Origin: Rhodococcoides fascians A25f
GTDB lineage: Bacteria; Actinomycetota; Actinomycetes; Mycobacteriales; Mycobacteriaceae
Direction of reading: 5' to 3'
NCBI RefSeq assembly: GCF_000760935.2
Contig: NZ_CP049744.1
Span: 2,531,001 to 2,595,000, forward strand
DNA: 64,000 nt
Both the position numbers and the translations under genes were made by a program. Below are positions 8,404 to 19,352 of this stretch, in pieces; the stretch's first letter is position 1; each line of letters starts with the position of its first letter. Under the pieces are notes generated by a model, which was not told where the DNA came from, ran no database searches, and saw only the letters and a list, made by a program, of their open reading frames with translations.

Positions 8404-10005
8404 GTGACTGTCTCAGCGGATTCACAACCGGCTCCGGGTTCACGTCCGGCGCATCCACCGCACACCGAGGTGTCCGAGGTGGCGTCCGCGGCCGGAGCCA
8501 CGATCGGTGCCGGAGACCCCGCAGGCGTGCGTGTGACCGGCATCGATCTGCGAGCACAGTCCGTCCTGTCCGGCGATCTCTTCGCCGCGCTGCCCGGTTC
8601 GTCTCGCCATGGAGCCGAATTCGCAGCGGACGCGGTCGGTCGCGGTGCCGTGGCGGTTCTCACCGACCCCGCCGGACTCGACATCGTGGTGCGCGCCCTC
8701 GCCGGCGTCGACCGTCAGGTTCCGGTGCTCGTGCACGATCGTCCTCGTCAGGTGTTGGGTGGGGTGTCCGCGCTGATCTACGGCAATCCCTCGTCGAGGA
8801 TGACCGTCGTCGGGATCACCGGTACATCGGGAAAGACGACGACGTCGTATCTGGTCGAGGCAGGCCTGACGGCCGCCGGTCGTCGGTGCGGGTTGATCGG
8901 CACCATCGAGACACGCGTCGCAGGTCGGTACGTACCGAGCGCACTCACCACGCCCGAGGCACCACAGTTGCACGCGCTCTTCGCGGTGATGGTGGAGGAG
9001 GGCGTCGACACAGTGGTGATGGAAGTGTCCTCGCACGCGTTGTCTCTGGGCCGAGTCGACGGAACCCGCTTCGCGGTCGGAGCGTTCACCAATCTTTCTC
9101 AGGACCATCTCGATTTCCACGACTCGCTCGAGGATTACTTTCTGGCCAAGAGTCGTCTGTTCGCGGCCGACTCTGCTGTCCGCGCCGACACCGCGGTCGT
9201 CTGTGTCGACGATGCGTGGGGTGTGCGGATGGCAGACATCGCTCGCGCTGCCGGTTCGACGGTGGTGACCGCATCGACCGGTGACGACTCGCAATGGACG
9301 GTGTCGGACTGGGCCAAGCACGACGACGGCACGCAGTCGTTCGTCGTCGCGGATCCGAACGGTCTGTCGGTGCCGGTCTCGGTCCGACTGCCGGGTCGCT
9401 ACAACGTGGCCAATGCCGTGCTCGCGCTGGCGACCTGCGCGGCGGCCGGTGTGGACGCGCCGACAGCGGCGGCGGGGCTCGCGACGGTCGACGTGCCGGG
9501 ACGCGTACAGCGCATCGATCGAGGTCAGAACTTCCTGGCCGTGGTGGACTACGCGCACAAGCCCGCGGCCGTCGAGGCCGTGCTGGCGACGTTGCGTGAA
9601 TCCTCCCGTGGCCGGATCGCGGTGGTGCTCGGGGCGGGCGGAGACCGCGACACCGCCAAGCGCCCGCTGATGGGTGCAGCCGGGGCTCGGGGAGCCGATC
9701 TCCTCGTGGTGACCGACGACAACCCGCGCAGCGAGGACCCGGCCGCCATTCGGCGGGCCGTGGAAGACGGAGCGCTGTCGGTGCCGGACGATGTTCGTGG
9801 TGAAGTGAGAAATGTGGCAGGCCGCGCGGCGGCGATCGAACAGGCCGTGGTGTGGGCGCGCGAAGGGGACGTTGTGTTGATCGCAGGAAAAGGGCACGAG
9901 ACAGGCCAGGAGATCGCAGGGGTGAAACACCCGTTCGACGACAGAGTGGTACTCGCCTCGGCTATCGACGCGCGGTTGGTCGGCACGAGCGCGGGCGCAC
10001 GGTGA
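8404..10005 (+). CDS. murE: UDP-MurNAc-L-Ala-D-Glu:meso-DAP ligase MurE
   Basis: Cytoplasmic Mur ligase adding the third stem-peptide residue. The 533-residue product has the ATP-binding loop GTSGKTT (140-146), the TTPEAPQLH and [14 protein letters not shown] motifs of the central domain, and D-N-P-R at 439-442. The DNPR signature marks enzymes specific for meso-diaminopimelate, as expected for a mycolic-acid actinobacterium. The GTG start at 8404 follows GGAAGGGAGCAGGA, a strong ribosome-binding region. Its stop codon shares bases with the murF GTG start, so the two are translationally coupled. Confidence 0.97.
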   Translation: MTVSADSQPAPGSRPAHPPHTEVSEVASAAGATIGAGDPAGVRVTGIDLRAQSVLSGDLFAALPGSSRHGAEFAADAVGRGAVAVLTDPAGLDIVVRALAGVDRQVPVLVHDRPRQVLGGVSALIYGNPSSRMTVVGITGTSGKTTTSYLVEAGLTAAGRRCGLIGTIETRVAGRYVPSALTTPEAPQLHALFAVMVEEGVDTVVMEVSSHALSLGRVDGTRFAVGAFTNLSQDHLDFHDSLEDYFLAKSRLFAADSAVRADTAVVCVDDAWGVRMADIARAAGSTVVTASTGDDSQWTVSDWAKHDDGTQSFVVADPNGLSVPVSVRLPGRYNVANAVLALATCAAAGVDAPTAAAGLATVDVPGRVQRIDRGQNFLAVVDYAHKPAAVEAVLATLRESSRGRIAVVLGAGGDRDTAKRPLMGAAGARGADLLVVTDDNPRSEDPAAIRRAVEDGALSVPDDVRGEVRNVAGRAAAIEQAVVWAREGDVVLIAGKGHETGQEIAGVKHPFDDRVVLASAIDARLVGTSAGAR

Positions 10006-11507
10006 TTCCGCTGACGATGGGCCGTATCGCCGAGATCGTCGGAGGCACACTGCACGACGTGTCGGATCCGACCGTCGTGGTGCCGGGGCCGGTGGAGTTC
10101 GATTCCCGCAAGGTGACCCCCGGCAGTATCTTCCTCGCCCTCCCCGGAGCCAAGGTGGACGGGCACGACCACGCCGCCGACGCGGTCGCCGCAGGTGCGG
10201 CGCTGGTGTTGGCCGCGCGTCCGGTGGGCGTACCGGCCGTGGTCGTCAGTCCGGTCCCGCACGACAGTCGTGCGATGGCGCTCGAGAACGACCCGGACGG
10301 TTCCGGTTCGGCCGTGTTGACCGCACTCGGAGCTCTGGCCCGGGCCTCGGTGCTCGAGTTGACCGCCGAGCACGGCCTGACCGTCGTCGGCGTGACGGGA
10401 TCGTCGGGAAAGACCTCAACCAAGGATCTGATCTCCGCGGTACTCGAACCGCTCGGCTCGGTGGTGGCCCCGCCCGGATCGTTCAACAACGAACTCGGCC
10501 ACCCGTGGACGGCTCTGCGGGCCGACGCCGATACCGACTTCCTGTGTCTCGAATTGTCGGCCAGGGGAATCGGCCACATCGCCGAGCTCGCCGAGCTCGC
10601 GCCTCCGCGGATCGGGGTGGTGCTCAATGTGGGCACGGCGCACCTGGGCGAGTTCGGGTCGCGTGCCGCCATCGCGTTGGCAAAGGGTGAACTCGTCGAA
10701 GCGCTGCCCGGTGCCGCCGACGGAGGAGTGGCGATTCTCAACATCGACGATCGTCTGGTTGCCGAGATGGCAACGCGCACAACGGCATCCGTCGTCACGG
10801 TAGGGCGCAGCGCCGATGCAGACGTCAGGGCGGTCGACGTGCAGGTCGATACCGACGCTCGCGCGTCGTTCACGCTCGAATGCGCGGCGGGCACGGTAGC
10901 GATCACCCTCGCGGTGCACGGTGAGCATCAGGTCGGCAACGCGCTCGCGGCAGCGGCCGTCGCGCTCGAATGCGGAGCAACGTTGGCGCAGGTGGCCGAC
11001 GCGTTGTCGACCGCTGCTCCGACGTCCATCAGGCGGATGGACGTGCGTACTCGTGCCGACGGGGTCACGGTGGTCAACGATTCCTACAACGCCAATCCCG
11101 ATTCGATGCGCGCCGCACTCAAGGCCCTGGTGTCGATGTCGCGCCGTGACGACGGGCCCAAGCGTCGTAGCTGGGCGGTTCTCGGAGAGATGGGCGAACT
11201 GGGTGCCGACTCGGTGGTCGAGCACGACGCGATCGGCAGGCTGGCCGTACGACTCGACGTCGATCGGTTGATCATCGTCGACTCGGGACGTCCCACTCGG
11301 GCGCTGCATCAAGGTGCGGTCATGGAAGGTTCGTGGGGCGAGGAGTCGATGCTCGTACCCGACCGCGAGTCGGCGATCGCGGTGCTCCTCGACGAGGTGC
11401 GTCCCGGCGACATCGTTCTGGTGAAGGCGTCACAGTCCGGGGCCATGTGGACAGTTGCCGACGCCGTCCTGGCCGAGTCGAACGCCGTCGCGGAGGGCGA
11501 GCAGTGA
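10002..11507 (+). CDS. murF: UDP-MurNAc-tripeptide:D-Ala-D-Ala ligase MurF
   Basis: Cytoplasmic Mur ligase that attaches D-Ala-D-Ala to complete the pentapeptide. The 501-residue product shows the ATP loop GSSGKTS (133-139), [11 protein letters not shown], the [13 protein letters not shown] block and the C-terminal [14 protein letters not shown] motif diagnostic of MurF. I chose the GTG at 10002, which overlaps the murE stop (GTGA), because the family begins with a short strand and AEIVGG, here [15 protein letters not shown]. An ATG five codons later is the alternative. Its stop in turn overlaps the mraY start. Confidence 0.96.
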   Translation: MIPLTMGRIAEIVGGTLHDVSDPTVVVPGPVEFDSRKVTPGSIFLALPGAKVDGHDHAADAVAAGAALVLAARPVGVPAVVVSPVPHDSRAMALENDPDGSGSAVLTALGALARASVLELTAEHGLTVVGVTGSSGKTSTKDLISAVLEPLGSVVAPPGSFNNELGHPWTALRADADTDFLCLELSARGIGHIAELAELAPPRIGVVLNVGTAHLGEFGSRAAIALAKGELVEALPGAADGGVAILNIDDRLVAEMATRTTASVVTVGRSADADVRAVDVQVDTDARASFTLECAAGTVAITLAVHGEHQVGNALAAAAVALECGATLAQVADALSTAAPTSIRRMDVRTRADGVTVVNDSYNANPDSMRAALKALVSMSRRDDGPKRRSWAVLGEMGELGADSVVEHDAIGRLAVRLDVDRLIIVDSGRPTRALHQGAVMEGSWGEESMLVPDRESAIAVLLDEVRPGDIVLVKASQSGAMWTVADAVLAESNAVAEGEQ

Positions 11508-12589
11508 GGCAGATCCTGTTCGCCGGTGGCATCGCGCTCGCCGTCGCAATTCTGCTGACCCCGATTCTGATCAAGACCTTCTCGAAACAGGGCTTCGGTC
11601 AAGAGATTCGAGTGGAAGGTCCGGCGAGTCACCAGTCCAAGCGTGGTACGCCCACGATGGGCGGCGTGGCAATTCTGGTCGGAATCTGGGCCGGCTACTG
11701 GGGCTCTCACCTGATCGGGATCGGGTACGACGCCGACGGTCCGTCGGCCTCTGCTCTGCTGGTCCTCGGACTGACGACGGTGCTCGGGCTCGTCGGTTTC
11801 CTCGACGACTTCATCAAGATCCGCAAGCAGCGCAACCTTGGCCTGAACGCCACCGGCAAGTACGTCGGTCAGATAACGGCGGCCGTGCTGTTCGCGATTC
11901 TGGTACTGCAGTTCCGCAGCGACAGCGGTCTCACTCCCGGCAGTACTCAACTTTCCTACGTCCGAGACATCGCCACCTGGTCGATGTCCGCTGTCGTGTT
12001 CGTGTTCTTCGTCTGCCTACTGGTGATCGCGTGGTCCAATTCGGTCAACCTCACCGACGGCCTCGACGGCCTCGCCGCCGGGTCGATGACGCTGGTGCTC
12101 GGTGCCTACACCGTCATCACGTTCTGGCAGTATCGGCAAGCCTGCGCAGGCCCCGCCGGGCCTGCCCCCGGATGCTACGACGTACGAGACCCCCTCGACC
12201 TGGCTCTGGTCTGCGCCTCCGCTGCGGGCGCATGCATCGGTTTCCTGTGGTGGAACGCGGCGCCGGCCAAGATTTTCATGGGTGACACCGGATCTCTCGC
12301 CCTCGGCGGCCTGATCGCAGGTCTGTCGGTGGTCACCAAGACCGAACTGATCATGGTCGTCATCGGGGCGCTGTTCGTCGCCGAGGCTGCATCGGTCGTC
12401 ATTCAGGTCGCGGTGTTCCGTTCCAGTCGCCGACGCGTGTTCCGCATGGCCCCGTTCCATCATCACTTCGAGTTGGCGGGATGGGCCGAGACGACGGTGA
12501 TCATCCGGTTCTGGTTGCTGGCCGCCATCGCGTCGGCCGTCGGACTCGCCCTGTTCTACAGCGAGTACCTCGCTGCCGTCGGCGGATAG
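11504..12589 (+). CDS. mraY: Phospho-MurNAc-pentapeptide transferase MraY
   Basis: Integral membrane enzyme that makes lipid I from UDP-MurNAc-pentapeptide and polyprenyl phosphate. The 361-residue product has about ten hydrophobic helices, the early [10 protein letters not shown] motif, the catalytic Asp region [18 protein letters not shown], the [11 protein letters not shown] block, and the late [11 protein letters not shown] motif. All are diagnostic of MraY rather than the related WecA. The GTG at 11504 overlaps the murF stop and gives a normal N-terminus; the frame is open further upstream only because it runs inside murF. Three bases separate it from murD. Confidence 0.97.
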   Translation: MRQILFAGGIALAVAILLTPILIKTFSKQGFGQEIRVEGPASHQSKRGTPTMGGVAILVGIWAGYWGSHLIGIGYDADGPSASALLVLGLTTVLGLVGFLDDFIKIRKQRNLGLNATGKYVGQITAAVLFAILVLQFRSDSGLTPGSTQLSYVRDIATWSMSAVVFVFFVCLLVIAWSNSVNLTDGLDGLAAGSMTLVLGAYTVITFWQYRQACAGPAGPAPGCYDVRDPLDLALVCASAAGACIGFLWWNAAPAKIFMGDTGSLALGGLIAGLSVVTKTELIMVVIGALFVAEAASVVIQVAVFRSSRRRVFRMAPFHHHFELAGWAETTVIIRFWLLAAIASAVGLALFYSEYLAAVGG

Positions 12590-12592
12590 GGC

Positions 12593-14053
12593 ATGAACGA
12601 ATCTTCGAATGACCTGACGTGGTTGCGCGGTAAGTCGGTGCTGGTGACCGGTGCCCGCGTGTCCGGCCTCGCCGTGGTGCGCCCATTGCTGGATCTCGGG
12701 GCCGTCGTCACTGTCACCGACTCCGATCGCGGTGCGCTCGACGGGGCGTCGAGCATCGGTGCCGCGGTGGTGCTGCAGGACGACCTGCTCGGCAATCCCG
12801 CGGCGCTGGCAGCGTTTTCACTCGTCGTCACCAGTCCCGGCTTCCGTCCCGATTCTCCGGTGTTGGCCGCTGCCGCAGAACAGAGCATTCCGGTGTGGGG
12901 CGATGTCGAATTGTCCTGGCACGTGGACCGGGCCGAGCTGTACGGCCCCAGAACTCGCTGGCTGGTGGTCACCGGAACCAACGGGAAGACGACCACCACT
13001 TCGATGCTGGCGTCGATTCTGGAGGCGGCCGCGATCGAGTCGGTGGCCTGCGGAAACATCGGGCTCCCCATCGCCGACGCGTTGCGTCGCACCCCCCATC
13101 CGAGTGTTCTCGCCGTGGAACTGTCGTCGTTCCAGTTGTTCTGGGCTCCGTCGGTGCATCCGGCGGGCGGGGTGGTGCTCAACATCGCCGAGGATCACCT
13201 CGATTGGCACGGCGGCATGGACGGATATGTCCACGCCAAGGCTCGAGCGCTGTCCGGCACCGTCGCTGTCGTCGGCCTCGACGATGAGCGAGCGGCGAGT
13301 CTGGCCGCGGGCTCGCCTGCGGTCGACGTCGTCGGTTTCCGGTTGGGCGAACCCGCCTCGGGCGAGCTGGGAGTGCGGTCGGGCGTACTCGTGGACAACG
13401 CCTTCGGTGAGAACGTCGAACTCCTCGCAGCCGAGGACGTCGAGCCGAGTGGACCCTCCGGCATTCTCGATGCGCTGGCGGCCGCCGCGCTGGCTCGCTC
13501 GATAGGGGTGCAGGCAGATGCGGTTCGTACCGGTCTGCAGAGCTATCGGGTGGGACCGCATCGCGCGGCGGTGGTGCGCGACCTCGGCGGAGTGACGTTC
13601 ATCGACGATTCGAAGGCGACGAATCCGCATGCCGCTCGTTCGTCGATCCTGGCCCACGAGCGCGTCGTATGGATCGCGGGCGGGTTGCTCAAGGGTGCCG
13701 TGATCGACGATCTGGTCGTGGAGATCGCCGATCGACTCGTTGCTGCGGTGGTGCTCGGCCGCGATGGGATGCAGATCGCACAGGCTTTGGCGCGACACGC
13801 GCCCGATGTTCCGGTCGTCAGGCTCCCTTCGGGAGACGATGCTGGTGTGACTCATGGTGCTGAAGATGCTGATGCGGTGATGCGGGCGGTGGTTGCCCAT
13901 GCGGCCGGACGCGCTGCGCCGGGGGATACCGTCCTGTTGGCTCCCGCGGCTGCATCGCTGGACATGTTCGCCGACTACGGCCATCGCGGCCGCAGCTTCG
14001 CCGAGTCGGTCCAGCACCTCGATGCCACCGACATCGGATCGCTGCGCTCGTGA
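12593..14053 (+). CDS. murD: UDP-MurNAc-L-alanine:D-glutamate ligase MurD
   Basis: Cytoplasmic ligase adding D-Glu to UDP-MurNAc-L-Ala. The 486-residue product has an N-terminal Rossmann-like domain (VLVTGARVSGLAVV), the ATP loop GTNGKTT (128-134), ELSSFQL, LNIAEDHLDWHG and the C-terminal DDSKATNPHA motif. ATG start at 12593, three bases after mraY. The stop overlaps the ftsW start by four bases (GTGA). Length and motif order are normal for actinobacterial MurD. Confidence 0.97.
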   Translation: MNESSNDLTWLRGKSVLVTGARVSGLAVVRPLLDLGAVVTVTDSDRGALDGASSIGAAVVLQDDLLGNPAALAAFSLVVTSPGFRPDSPVLAAAAEQSIPVWGDVELSWHVDRAELYGPRTRWLVVTGTNGKTTTTSMLASILEAAAIESVACGNIGLPIADALRRTPHPSVLAVELSSFQLFWAPSVHPAGGVVLNIAEDHLDWHGGMDGYVHAKARALSGTVAVVGLDDERAASLAAGSPAVDVVGFRLGEPASGELGVRSGVLVDNAFGENVELLAAEDVEPSGPSGILDALAAAALARSIGVQADAVRTGLQSYRVGPHRAAVVRDLGGVTFIDDSKATNPHAARSSILAHERVVWIAGGLLKGAVIDDLVVEIADRLVAAVVLGRDGMQIAQALARHAPDVPVVRLPSGDDAGVTHGAEDADAVMRAVVAHAAGRAAPGDTVLLAPAAASLDMFADYGHRGRSFAESVQHLDATDIGSLRS

Positions 14054-15663
14054 CCACCGCTGCTCGGCCGCCGCGCTCTTCTCGTCGCACCTCGCCGCCC
14101 CGCACTCGAATCGGCCTGTGGTTCGGCCGTCCGTTGGCGTCGTTCCACCTCATCGTCACGATCGCCGTACTGCTGACGGTGCTGGGCCTGGTGATGGTTC
14201 TGTCGGCGTCGTCCGCCGAGTCCTTCGCGGCCGACGAGTCCGGCTACGCGCTGTTCACTCAGCAGTTGATCGGCGTGGCACTGGGAGTCGTCGCGTTCTA
14301 CGTCGCTCTCCGACTCCCGGTTCGGTACCTCAGGAAGCTGTCTTTTACGCTGTTCCTGGTCTCGATCACGATGTTGATGCTCGTGCTGATTCCGGGAATC
14401 GGTGCCGAGCGTCAGGGTGCGCGGCGTTGGTTCGACTTCGGCGTCGTCTCGTTCCAGCCGTCCGAGCTGGCCAAGGTGGCACTGGTGCTGTGGGGTGCGC
14501 ACCTGCTGGCCTCGCGTCGCAGCGAACACGGCAACATCAAGTCGTTGCTGGTGCCGCTGCTGCCTGCTGGTCTGCTGATGTGTCTGCTGGTGGTGTTGCA
14601 GCCGAACCTGAGTACGGCCATCGCCCTCGGCATCATCCTGGTGGCGCTGCTGTGGTTCGCCGGCCTCAACGCCCGGTTGTTCGGTGCGGTGCTGATGACG
14701 GGTCTGGCGCTGGCGACTGTGCTCGCGTTCACCGCCGGCTACCGCTCCAACCGCGTGAAGGCCTGGCTCAACCCGGGAGAAGACACCTCGGGACTGTCCT
14801 ATCAGTCGACCCAGGCGAAATACTCGCTGGCCGACGGCGGTTTGTTCGGCCGCGGGTTGGGGCAGAGTCGTGCGAAGTGGAGCTATCTTCCCAACGCGCA
14901 CAACGACTTCATCTTCGCCATCATCGGCGAAGAACTCGGCACGATCGGCTGCCTTGCGGTCATCGGCTTGTTCGGACTGTTCGTCTACACGGGCCTGCGC
15001 ATCGCCATGCGCTCGGTCGATCCCTTTCTGCGCCTGTTGACGGCCGGTGCCACCTGCTGGGTGTTCGGGCAGGCCATGATCAACATCAGCTACGTCGTGG
15101 GCCTGCTGCCGGTGACCGGTCTGCAGCTTCCACTCGTGTCCTACGGCGGCACGTCGACAGCGATCACGCTGTTGATGTTCGGCATCATCGCCAGCGCTGC
15201 CCGCCACGAGCCGGAAGCGATCGCGGCCCTGCACGCCGGCCAGGAGGGCCGGATCGCGCGGGCCCTCAAGCTTCCGCTGCCCGCGGTGTTCTCGCCCCAA
15301 CGCGCCGCGATGGCTCGCTCGAAGTCCACTCGCCCCACCCTGGCCGCTCAGGACCGCAAGCGTCTCGAGGCCCGCAGGGGCAAAGACGGACGAGGAGCGC
15401 GGGCACCCGAGCCAGGTCGTACCCGAGTATCGAGCTCTCGGGCCGACACGATGTCGCCCGCATCGACCGACCGACGCGGCGATTCGCTCCGCGGCCGGCC
15501 TCGCCGCGCCGAACCGCGTCGTGAGCCGTCGGCCGGGTACCCCGCAGGGTCCCGGACGTCCCCCCGGCCCCGTCCCGAAGCTCAGACTTCGTACCGTCCG
15601 CGTCCGGAACCACAACCCGGTCGCCCACCCGTTCGCTCGGGTGAGCGAGGATATCGACGGTGA
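14050..15663 (+). CDS. ftsW: Septal peptidoglycan glycosyltransferase FtsW (SEDS family)
   Basis: Polytopic membrane glycosyltransferase that polymerises septal glycan with FtsI. The 537-residue product has ten predicted helices between about residues 35 and 405, the SEDS motifs [10 protein letters not shown] and PSELAKVAL, the loop [21 protein letters not shown], and late [10 protein letters not shown]. After about residue 410 comes a roughly 125-residue, Arg/Pro/Ser-rich basic tail predicted to be cytoplasmic; the M. tuberculosis FtsW tail is reported to contact FtsZ, so a similar role is plausible. Starts at a GTG overlapping murD and ends overlapping murG. Confidence 0.95.
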   Translation: MTTAARPPRSSRRTSPPRTRIGLWFGRPLASFHLIVTIAVLLTVLGLVMVLSASSAESFAADESGYALFTQQLIGVALGVVAFYVALRLPVRYLRKLSFTLFLVSITMLMLVLIPGIGAERQGARRWFDFGVVSFQPSELAKVALVLWGAHLLASRRSEHGNIKSLLVPLLPAGLLMCLLVVLQPNLSTAIALGIILVALLWFAGLNARLFGAVLMTGLALATVLAFTAGYRSNRVKAWLNPGEDTSGLSYQSTQAKYSLADGGLFGRGLGQSRAKWSYLPNAHNDFIFAIIGEELGTIGCLAVIGLFGLFVYTGLRIAMRSVDPFLRLLTAGATCWVFGQAMINISYVVGLLPVTGLQLPLVSYGGTSTAITLLMFGIIASAARHEPEAIAALHAGQEGRIARALKLPLPAVFSPQRAAMARSKSTRPTLAAQDRKRLEARRGKDGRGARAPEPGRTRVSSSRADTMSPASTDRRGDSLRGRPRRAEPRREPSAGYPAGSRTSPRPRPEAQTSYRPRPEPQPGRPPVRSGERGYRR

Positions 15664-16802
15664 AGCAGACCTCTCGACCGATCTCAGTCGTGGTCGCCGG
15701 AGGCGGAACCGCCGGGCACATCGAGCCGGCGCTCGCCGTGGCCGATGCCCTCCGCGTCCTCGACCCCACCGTCACCGTCACCGCTCTCGGCAGCAGCCGC
15801 GGCCTGGAGACGACGCTCGTTCCGGCCCGTGGGTACGCCCTCGAACTGATCCCGCCGGTGCCGCTGCCGCGTAAGCCCACCATCGACCTGTTGAAGCTGC
15901 CAGTCCGCGTCGTGCGATCGGTACGTCGAACCAGGGAGATATTCGCGGCCGTCGAGGCCGACGTGCTCGTCGGATTCGGTGGTTACGTCGCGTTGCCCGC
16001 CTATCTCGCCGCGCGTGGACGGCTGCTCGGTCGTGGTGGACGACTTCCCGTCGTCATTCACGAAGCCAATGCCAGGGCAGGCATCGCCAACAAGGTCGGG
16101 GCTCGGTCCGCTCGACGGGTGCTTGCGGCCGTCGCCGGATCGGGTATCGCAGCGCGCGGTGCAGCCGACGCTGAAGTGATCGGAATTCCGGTGCGCCCCA
16201 CCATCACCGAACTCGACCGCGCGGCGGTGCGCGCACAGGCCTGCGAACACTTCGGTCTGCCGGAGAACGGCCCGGTGCTGCTGGTGTTCGGTGGTTCGCA
16301 GGGAGCCCGATCACTCAACGACGCAGTCTCCGGTGCCTCGTCTGCGCTCGCCGAGGCGGGCATTTCGGTTCTGCACGCGCACGGACCGAAGAACTCGCTG
16401 GACGTCGAGCAGCGCAACCCGAACGCTCCGTACGTAGCGTTGCCGTACATCGACCGGATGGATCTGGCGTACGCGGCCGCGGACCTGGCCATCTGTCGTT
16501 CCGGTGCCATGACGGTCGCCGAGGTGTCCGCGACCGGTCTGCCCGCGGTGTACGTCCCCCTGCCACACGGAAACGGTGAGCAGGAGCTCAACGCCCGTCC
16601 GGTCGTCGACGCCGGAGGTGGCATCCTGGTGTCCGATGCGACACTGACCGAGCAGTACGTGACCGACACGGTGATCGCGCTGCTGAACGACACGGAAAAG
16701 ATTGCTGCTATGTCCAGGGCCGCGGCCGGTGCCGGGCACAAAGGAGCAGCAGCGGCCGTAGCGCAGATCGTGCTCGATACCGCGCACGCGGCGAGACGCT
16801 GA
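15660..16802 (+). CDS. murG: Lipid II synthase MurG (UDP-GlcNAc transferase)
   Basis: Peripheral membrane GT28 glycosyltransferase converting lipid I to lipid II. The 380-residue product has the N-terminal Gly-rich loop [18 protein letters not shown], the FGGYV motif, [10 protein letters not shown], the second Gly-rich loop [13 protein letters not shown], and the donor-binding region [25 protein letters not shown] with the conserved acidic residue and GNGEQELNA. The GTG start overlaps the ftsW stop. It is followed by a 45-base gap before murC, one of few non-overlapping joints in this run. Confidence 0.97.
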   Translation: MKQTSRPISVVVAGGGTAGHIEPALAVADALRVLDPTVTVTALGSSRGLETTLVPARGYALELIPPVPLPRKPTIDLLKLPVRVVRSVRRTREIFAAVEADVLVGFGGYVALPAYLAARGRLLGRGGRLPVVIHEANARAGIANKVGARSARRVLAAVAGSGIAARGAADAEVIGIPVRPTITELDRAAVRAQACEHFGLPENGPVLLVFGGSQGARSLNDAVSGASSALAEAGISVLHAHGPKNSLDVEQRNPNAPYVALPYIDRMDLAYAAADLAICRSGAMTVAEVSATGLPAVYVPLPHGNGEQELNARPVVDAGGGILVSDATLTEQYVTDTVIALLNDTEKIAAMSRAAAGAGHKGAAAAVAQIVLDTAHAARR

Positions 16803-16847
16803 CCCGGGCGGTGTCGCGCATGCGAAGAGAACGAGGGAGACGTCCGC

Positions 16848-18374
16848 GTGACAATTGACGGTGCGGCGATGTCGGAATTGCCGGCAGAGCTCGAACGAGT
16901 ACACATGGTGGGTATCGGTGGTGCCGGAATGTCCGGTATCGCACGCATCCTGCTGGCTCGCGGCGGGCAGGTATCGGGATCGGACGCCAAGGAATCACGT
17001 GGTGTGCTCGCGCTCCGTGCACGTGGTGCGCAGGTTCGTATCGGTCACGACGCCAGTGCGCTCGACATGATCGACGGCGGTCCCACCGTCGTGGTGACGA
17101 CCCATGCCGCGATTCCCAAGACCAATCCGGAGCTGGTCGAGGCCCGGATGCGCGGAATTCCGGTGGTTCTGCGGCCGGCCGTGCTGTCCTCTCTCATGCA
17201 GGGCTACCGCACATTGCTGGTCTCGGGCACCCACGGGAAGACGTCGACCACCTCCATGCTGGTGGTCGCGCTCCAGCATTGCGGGTTCGATCCGTCGTTC
17301 GCCGTCGGGGGAGAGCTCAACGAGGCCGGGACCAATGCGCACCACGGAAGCGGCGACGTGTTCGTGGCCGAGGCGGACGAGAGCGACGGTTCGCTGCTGC
17401 AGTACACGGCCGACGTGATCATCGTGACCAACATCGAGGCCGATCACCTGGACCACTTCGGCACCACCGAGGCCTACGTGCAGGTGTTCGACGACTTCGC
17501 CGCCGTGCTGCGCCCCGGCGGCGTGCTCGTGGCATGCATGGACGATCCGGGTTCGGCAGCGCTGGCACGCCGAGTGGTCGAGAAGAACCTGCCCGGCGTG
17601 ACCGTGCTCGGCTACGGGTCGGCCGACGTAGACGCCGGACCGGTCGAGATGGCCGTCCGTCTGTTGGCGTGGGAGCCCGAGGACATCGGCGGCGTCGCGC
17701 AGCTGCAGATCGCCGGTGAGGATGCGGCGCGCACGGTTCGGCTCGGTGTTCCTGGACGGCACACCGCGCTCAATGCGCTTGCGGCGTTCGTCGCGGCGCG
17801 TCAGGTGGGTGCCGGTACGGAGGAACTGCTGGCCGGGCTCACCGGCTTCGGCGGGGTTCACCGACGTTTCCAGTTCACCGGTCGAGAGCACGGCGTCCGA
17901 GTGTTCGACGATTACGCACACCATCCCACCGAGGTACGTGCGGTGTTGACGGCAGCGCAGGCTCTCGTCGCCGGCCAGGACCGCGCAGGTCTCGAGCGGG
18001 GGCGGGTCGTGGTGGTGTTCCAACCGCACCTGTATTCACGGACCGCGACGTTCGCCGAGGAGTTCGGTGCTGCGTTGTCGTTGGCGGACGAGATCGTGGT
18101 GCTCGATGTCTACGGTGCGCGCGAGGAGCCGTTGCCCGGTGTGACGGGGGCACTGGTTGCCGCCTCGGTGACCAAACCGGTGAACTATCAACCGGATCTG
18201 TCGTTGGTGGCCAAGCAGGTCGCTCATCTGAGCAGGCCGGGCGACGTGGTCATCACCATGGGTGCCGGTGACGTGACGATGCTCGGTGGTCCGATTCTGG
18301 ACGCACTTCGCTCGAAAACCGATTTCGGTGCTGCGACCGGCCGCGGCGTACCGAAGGATCGGCCGGCGCAGTGA
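16848..18374 (+). CDS. murC: UDP-MurNAc:L-alanine ligase MurC
   Basis: Cytoplasmic ligase adding the first stem-peptide residue. The 508-residue product contains [18 protein letters not shown], the ATP loop GTHGKTS (127-133), [18 protein letters not shown], and the C-terminal [10 protein letters not shown] block followed by FQPHLYSRT, together diagnostic of MurC. The GTG at 16848 follows GAGGGAGACGT. An ATG at 16869 is a possible shorter start; both leave the Rossmann domain complete. The stop overlaps the ftsQ GTG. Confidence 0.96.
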   Translation: MTIDGAAMSELPAELERVHMVGIGGAGMSGIARILLARGGQVSGSDAKESRGVLALRARGAQVRIGHDASALDMIDGGPTVVVTTHAAIPKTNPELVEARMRGIPVVLRPAVLSSLMQGYRTLLVSGTHGKTSTTSMLVVALQHCGFDPSFAVGGELNEAGTNAHHGSGDVFVAEADESDGSLLQYTADVIIVTNIEADHLDHFGTTEAYVQVFDDFAAVLRPGGVLVACMDDPGSAALARRVVEKNLPGVTVLGYGSADVDAGPVEMAVRLLAWEPEDIGGVAQLQIAGEDAARTVRLGVPGRHTALNALAAFVAARQVGAGTEELLAGLTGFGGVHRRFQFTGREHGVRVFDDYAHHPTEVRAVLTAAQALVAGQDRAGLERGRVVVVFQPHLYSRTATFAEEFGAALSLADEIVVLDVYGAREEPLPGVTGALVAASVTKPVNYQPDLSLVAKQVAHLSRPGDVVITMGAGDVTMLGGPILDALRSKTDFGAATGRGVPKDRPAQ

Positions 18375-19180
18375 ACCGCCGCTCCGATCGAGTTCGTTCT
18401 TCGAGGTCGGGAACAGCTGCAGCAGAGGATGATTCGCCATCCCAGGTCGGTGACAAGCATCTGAGCGACAAGCAGGTGCGCGCCCTGGCCAGGGAACACG
18501 AGCGCGCTCGGGTGAAGCGGTCGCGTCGCAAGGCGGTGCTGATTGCGCTTGCCGTCGTGGTCGTGGTGGTGGGATCGGCTGCGCTGGTGTACTTCACGCC
18601 GCTGCTCTCGGTTCGGAGCGTCACGGTCGCGGGGGAGTCCTCGGTGTCCGAGCAGGAGATCCTGGATCTGCTCGACGTTCCCGCCGGTCTTCCGCTGGTT
18701 CGGGTGGACACGGCTGCGGCGGCGCAGCGGGTGGCGACGATTCCGGCGTTGGCGACGGTGCGCGTGCAGCGTAAGTACCCGTCGACCGTGCAGGTGACTG
18801 TCGAGGAGCGAACGCCGGTGGCGTTCTTCGATTCTCCGGATGGCACTCATCTGCTCGATTCCACCGGCGTGGATTTTGCGATCGCATCTCCGCCGCCCGG
18901 GGTTGTGCGGCTGGTGACCGAGAATCCGGTGTTCGGTGATGCGGTGACGAAAGATGCTCTGGCGGTGCTCGATACGCTGCCGCCACTGTTGCGAGATCAA
19001 GTGGGAGAGCTGCGCGCGAGCACCTTGTCCGACATCTCGATTCTGTTGCTCGACGGGCGAACCGTGGTGTGGGGTAGCAAGGACAACTCCGAACGCAAGG
19101 CCGCGGTGGCGATCGCGTTGCTGTCGCAGCCCGGCCAGATTTTCGACGTGTCGAGTCCGGATCTACCCACCACGAAGTAG
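18371..19180 (+). CDS. ftsQ: Cell-division protein FtsQ (POTRA domain)
   Basis: Bitopic divisome protein of 269 residues: a charged cytoplasmic N-terminus (1-54), one transmembrane helix (about 55-74), then a POTRA domain (about 79-148, beginning [20 protein letters not shown]) and the FtsQ beta domain. It links early and late division proteins in the periplasm-like space. Starts at a GTG overlapping murC. A 172-base gap with the ftsZ promoter follows, so ftsZ is probably expressed both by read-through and from its own start. Confidence 0.95.
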   Translation: MNRRSDRVRSSRSGTAAAEDDSPSQVGDKHLSDKQVRALAREHERARVKRSRRKAVLIALAVVVVVVGSAALVYFTPLLSVRSVTVAGESSVSEQEILDLLDVPAGLPLVRVDTAAAAQRVATIPALATVRVQRKYPSTVQVTVEERTPVAFFDSPDGTHLLDSTGVDFAIASPPPGVVRLVTENPVFGDAVTKDALAVLDTLPPLLRDQVGELRASTLSDISILLLDGRTVVWGSKDNSERKAAVAIALLSQPGQIFDVSSPDLPTTK

Positions 19181-19274
19181 TTTCGGCGCGAGTGACGCAT
19201 ATTTCCGGCGCGGCGTCGGCGCGCCTAATGGCGATAGCCGTCGGGGATGAATAGCGTTCCGGGCAGTTCAGTAC

Positions 19275-19305
19275 TTGACATAACTCTAAGCCTGTGGTTT
19301 AGGTT
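19275..19305 (+). promoter_or_regulatory. ftsZ promoter with overlapping inverted repeat
   Basis: TTGACA (19275-19280) is a perfect -35 hexamer. TAGGTT (19300-19305) fits the TANNNT -10 pattern with a 19-base spacer. Within the spacer lies CTAAGCC (19286-19292) facing GGTTTAG (19296-19302), an inverted repeat with one mismatch in seven, flanked by AAC and GTT. A very similar CTCTAA...-containing sequence lies before ftsZ in mycobacteria as I remember it. Placement between -35 and -10 is typical of a repressor operator. Confidence 0.65.
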
Positions 19306-19352
19306 GAGGGTTTTCCACATTTCACGCAACAACCCACGGAAGGCGAGAGCCC

